Shown here piece by piece: positions 62,708 through 64,000 of a stretch of DNA of 64,000 bases (position 1 is its first letter; each line of letters starts with the position of its first letter). The notes below the pieces were generated by a model. It was given only the letters and a program-made list of their open reading frames with translations, was not told the DNA's origin and did not search any database. The translations under genes and the position numbers were made by a program. The stretch comes from Chitinibacter bivalviorum (GTDB lineage Bacteria > Pseudomonadota > Gammaproteobacteria > Burkholderiales > Chitinibacteraceae): positions 3,162,001 to 3,226,000 of the forward strand of contig NZ_CP058627.1 of assembly GCF_013403565.1 (NCBI RefSeq), in the 5' to 3' direction.

Positions 62708-64000
62708 TTAATTACCTCGCGTCACCCGCAGCATTTCCTCGATACTCGTTACGCCTTCCAACACTCGCTGTGCCGCATCTTGGCGCAAGCTGTGCATGCC
62801 CAAGTTTTCAGCGTGAGTGCGGATGTCTTGCTCGTTGGCCGAGTTGTGAATCTGGCCGCGCATCGCTTCATCGACGATCAATAGCTCATGAATGCCAGTA
62901 CGGCCACGGTAGCCAGTATTGGCGCAGGCGGGGCAGCCGACGGGGCGATACAGTGTGATACTGCCGTTTGTATTGCTGCCAAGTTCAGCTATTTCTTCAT
63001 CTGTGGCGCTATACCCCTGCTTGCAGCTGGGGCAAAGCGTACGCACTAAGCGTTGCGCCAGCACGCCAATGGTTGAGGAGGCGAGCAAAAATGGCTCGAT
63101 GCCCATATCAACTAGCCGCGTGATCGCGCTGCTCGCATCATTGGTGTGCAGCGTGGCGAGTACCAAGTGGCCTGTGAGAGAAGCCTGCACGGCGATTTGC
63201 GCGGTTTCTAGGTCGCGAATCTCACCGATCATGATCACGTCTGGGTCTTGGCGCAGAATCGCGCGCAAGGCGCGGGCAAAGCTCATGTCGATGCGCGGGT
63301 TGACCTGTGTTTGGCCGATGCCGTCGAGGTCGTACTCGATCGGGTCTTCCACCGTCATGATATTGCTGTTTTTAGCGTCCATGCTGCCGAGTGCCGCGTA
63401 CAGCGTGGTCGTTTTACCCGAGCCCGTTGGGCCAGTGACCAGCACAATGCCGTGCGGGGCGGCGAGTAATCCGTTCAATTCATTCAGCGTTTTTTCGCCC
63501 ATGCCCAGTTTGACTAGTTGCAAGCGACCCGCTGATTTATCCAGCAAACGCAGTACGGCTCGCTCGCCATGACCGGTGGGCAGCGTTGAAACGCGCACAT
63601 CGACCGGGCGACCCGCGATGCGCAGATTGATACGACCGTCTTGCGGCAAGCGTTTTTCGGCGATGTCGAGGCCGGCCATGACTTTGATGCGCGACACTAG
63701 CGCGGCGTGTAGTGCGCGGTTGGGCTCGATAACGTCGCGTAAGGTGCCATCAACACGATAGCGCACGACCGAGCGCGTTTCGAATGGCTCGATATGCACG
63801 TCGGAAGCATTTTCGCGCAAGGCTTCGGTGAAAATGGCGTTGATCAAGCGAATTACGGGCGATGATTCTTCCGCTTCCATCAAATCTGACACTTCGGGCA
63901 TGTCTTGCACCAGCCGCGCCAGATCGGCCGATTCCTCGATGTCGTCGACCATATTGGCCGCGCCACCTTGGCTACCGCCGCCAAAGGTTTGGTTGAGCAA
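62708..64000 (-). CDS. gspE: type II secretion ATPase GspE, partial
   Basis: The C-terminal 430 residues of a secretion ATPase; the frame is open to the window end, so the N-terminus lies outside. It shows [23 protein letters not shown], Walker [19 protein letters not shown], the Asp box [18 protein letters not shown], Walker [28 protein letters not shown], the His box [17 protein letters not shown] and the tetracysteine CPSC/CPAC zinc motif of GspE. It powers the pseudopilus and binds GspL. It runs opposite to the gspLMN block, so the T2SS genes here are in at least two units. Confidence 0.93.
   Translation of the reverse strand: MLNQTFGGGSQGGAANMVDDIEESADLARLVQDMPEVSDLMEAEESSPVIRLINAIFTEALRENASDVHIEPFETRSVVRYRVDGTLRDVIEPNRALHAALVSRIKVMAGLDIAEKRLPQDGRINLRIAGRPVDVRVSTLPTGHGERAVLRLLDKSAGRLQLVKLGMGEKTLNELNGLLAAPHGIVLVTGPTGSGKTTTLYAALGSMDAKNSNIMTVEDPIEYDLDGIGQTQVNPRIDMSFARALRAILRQDPDVIMIGEIRDLETAQIAVQASLTGHLVLATLHTNDASSAITRLVDMGIEPFLLASSTIGVLAQRLVRTLCPSCKQGYSATDEEIAELGSNTNGSITLYRPVGCPACANTGYRGRTGIHELLIVDEAMRGQIHNSANEQDIRTHAENLGMHSLRQDAAQRVLEGVTSIEEMLRVTRGN

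Overview
The window looks like a chromosomal segment around the replication-initiation genes of a betaproteobacterium of the order Neisseriales. The gene order rpmH-rnpA-yidD-yidC (leftward) against dnaA-dnaN-gyrB (rightward), metX-metW, macAB with an outer membrane factor, and a type II secretion system with split gsp blocks fit a Chitinibacter/Deefgea/Iodobacter-like (Chitinibacteraceae) organism. This placement is an inference from gene content and protein character. No rRNA, tRNA, CRISPR array, prophage or intact insertion sequence was seen.

Layout. 0.1-3.2 kb: DUF2325 protein, small serine hydrolase, EAL phosphodiesterase and a sulfate-binding protein. 3.3-8.1 kb: lipopolysaccharide genes (msbA, two family-2 glycosyltransferases, a WaaL-type ligase). 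8.1-9.9 kb: metX-metW with a 36-codon ORF between them that resembles a copy of the metX 3' end. 10-17.1 kb: mixed single genes (Gfo/Idh oxidoreductase, Imm33-like protein, M14 carboxypeptidase, secreted protein, solute-binding protein, hemerythrin, chagasin-like inhibitor, dienelactone hydrolase). 17.1-21.4 kb: purC, then purE-small membrane protein-purK followed by alkD, all leftward. 21.5-25.2 kb: a possible small RNA, then a solute-binding protein paired with a hybrid histidine kinase. 25.2-30.1 kb: a Csu-type (archaic) chaperone-usher fimbrial operon, leftward. 30.2-35.4 kb: mnmE, a MITE-like element, two small membrane or secreted proteins, yidC, yidD, rnpA, rpmH.

35.4-40.9 kb: dnaA, dnaN, gyrB. 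41-44.3 kb: a quinone-oxidoreductase-like enzyme and an Old Yellow Enzyme, divergent from a LysR regulator. 44.6-49.2 kb: MacA-MacB-outer membrane factor, with overlapping stop/start codons. 49.3-54 kb: a PNPOx-fold protein, an RstA/RstB-like two-component system, a large Asr-like Lys/Ala/Ser repeat protein with a near-perfect RstA box in front of it, and a YdgD-like trypsin-fold protease. I read this as an envelope acid-stress module and consider it the most interesting system here. 54-56.6 kb: proA, a chorismate mutase, nadD, rsfS. 56.8-59.4 kb: cysD and cysN, split by palindromic repeats. 59.8-62.1 kb: gspLMN. 62.2-62.5 kb: yjdM/phnA behind a promoter with MerR-type geometry. 62.7-64 kb: the 3' part of gspE, convergent.

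Several dispersed non-coding repeats occur: a GTAGGGTGGGTTA palindrome (three copies, one of which encodes the end of the Gfo/Idh protein), a roughly 107-bp double-hairpin repeat (two copies in opposite orientation), and one 265-bp element with long terminal inverted repeats and flanking TA. Start codons were reassigned from ribosome-binding sites and family N-termini where noted.
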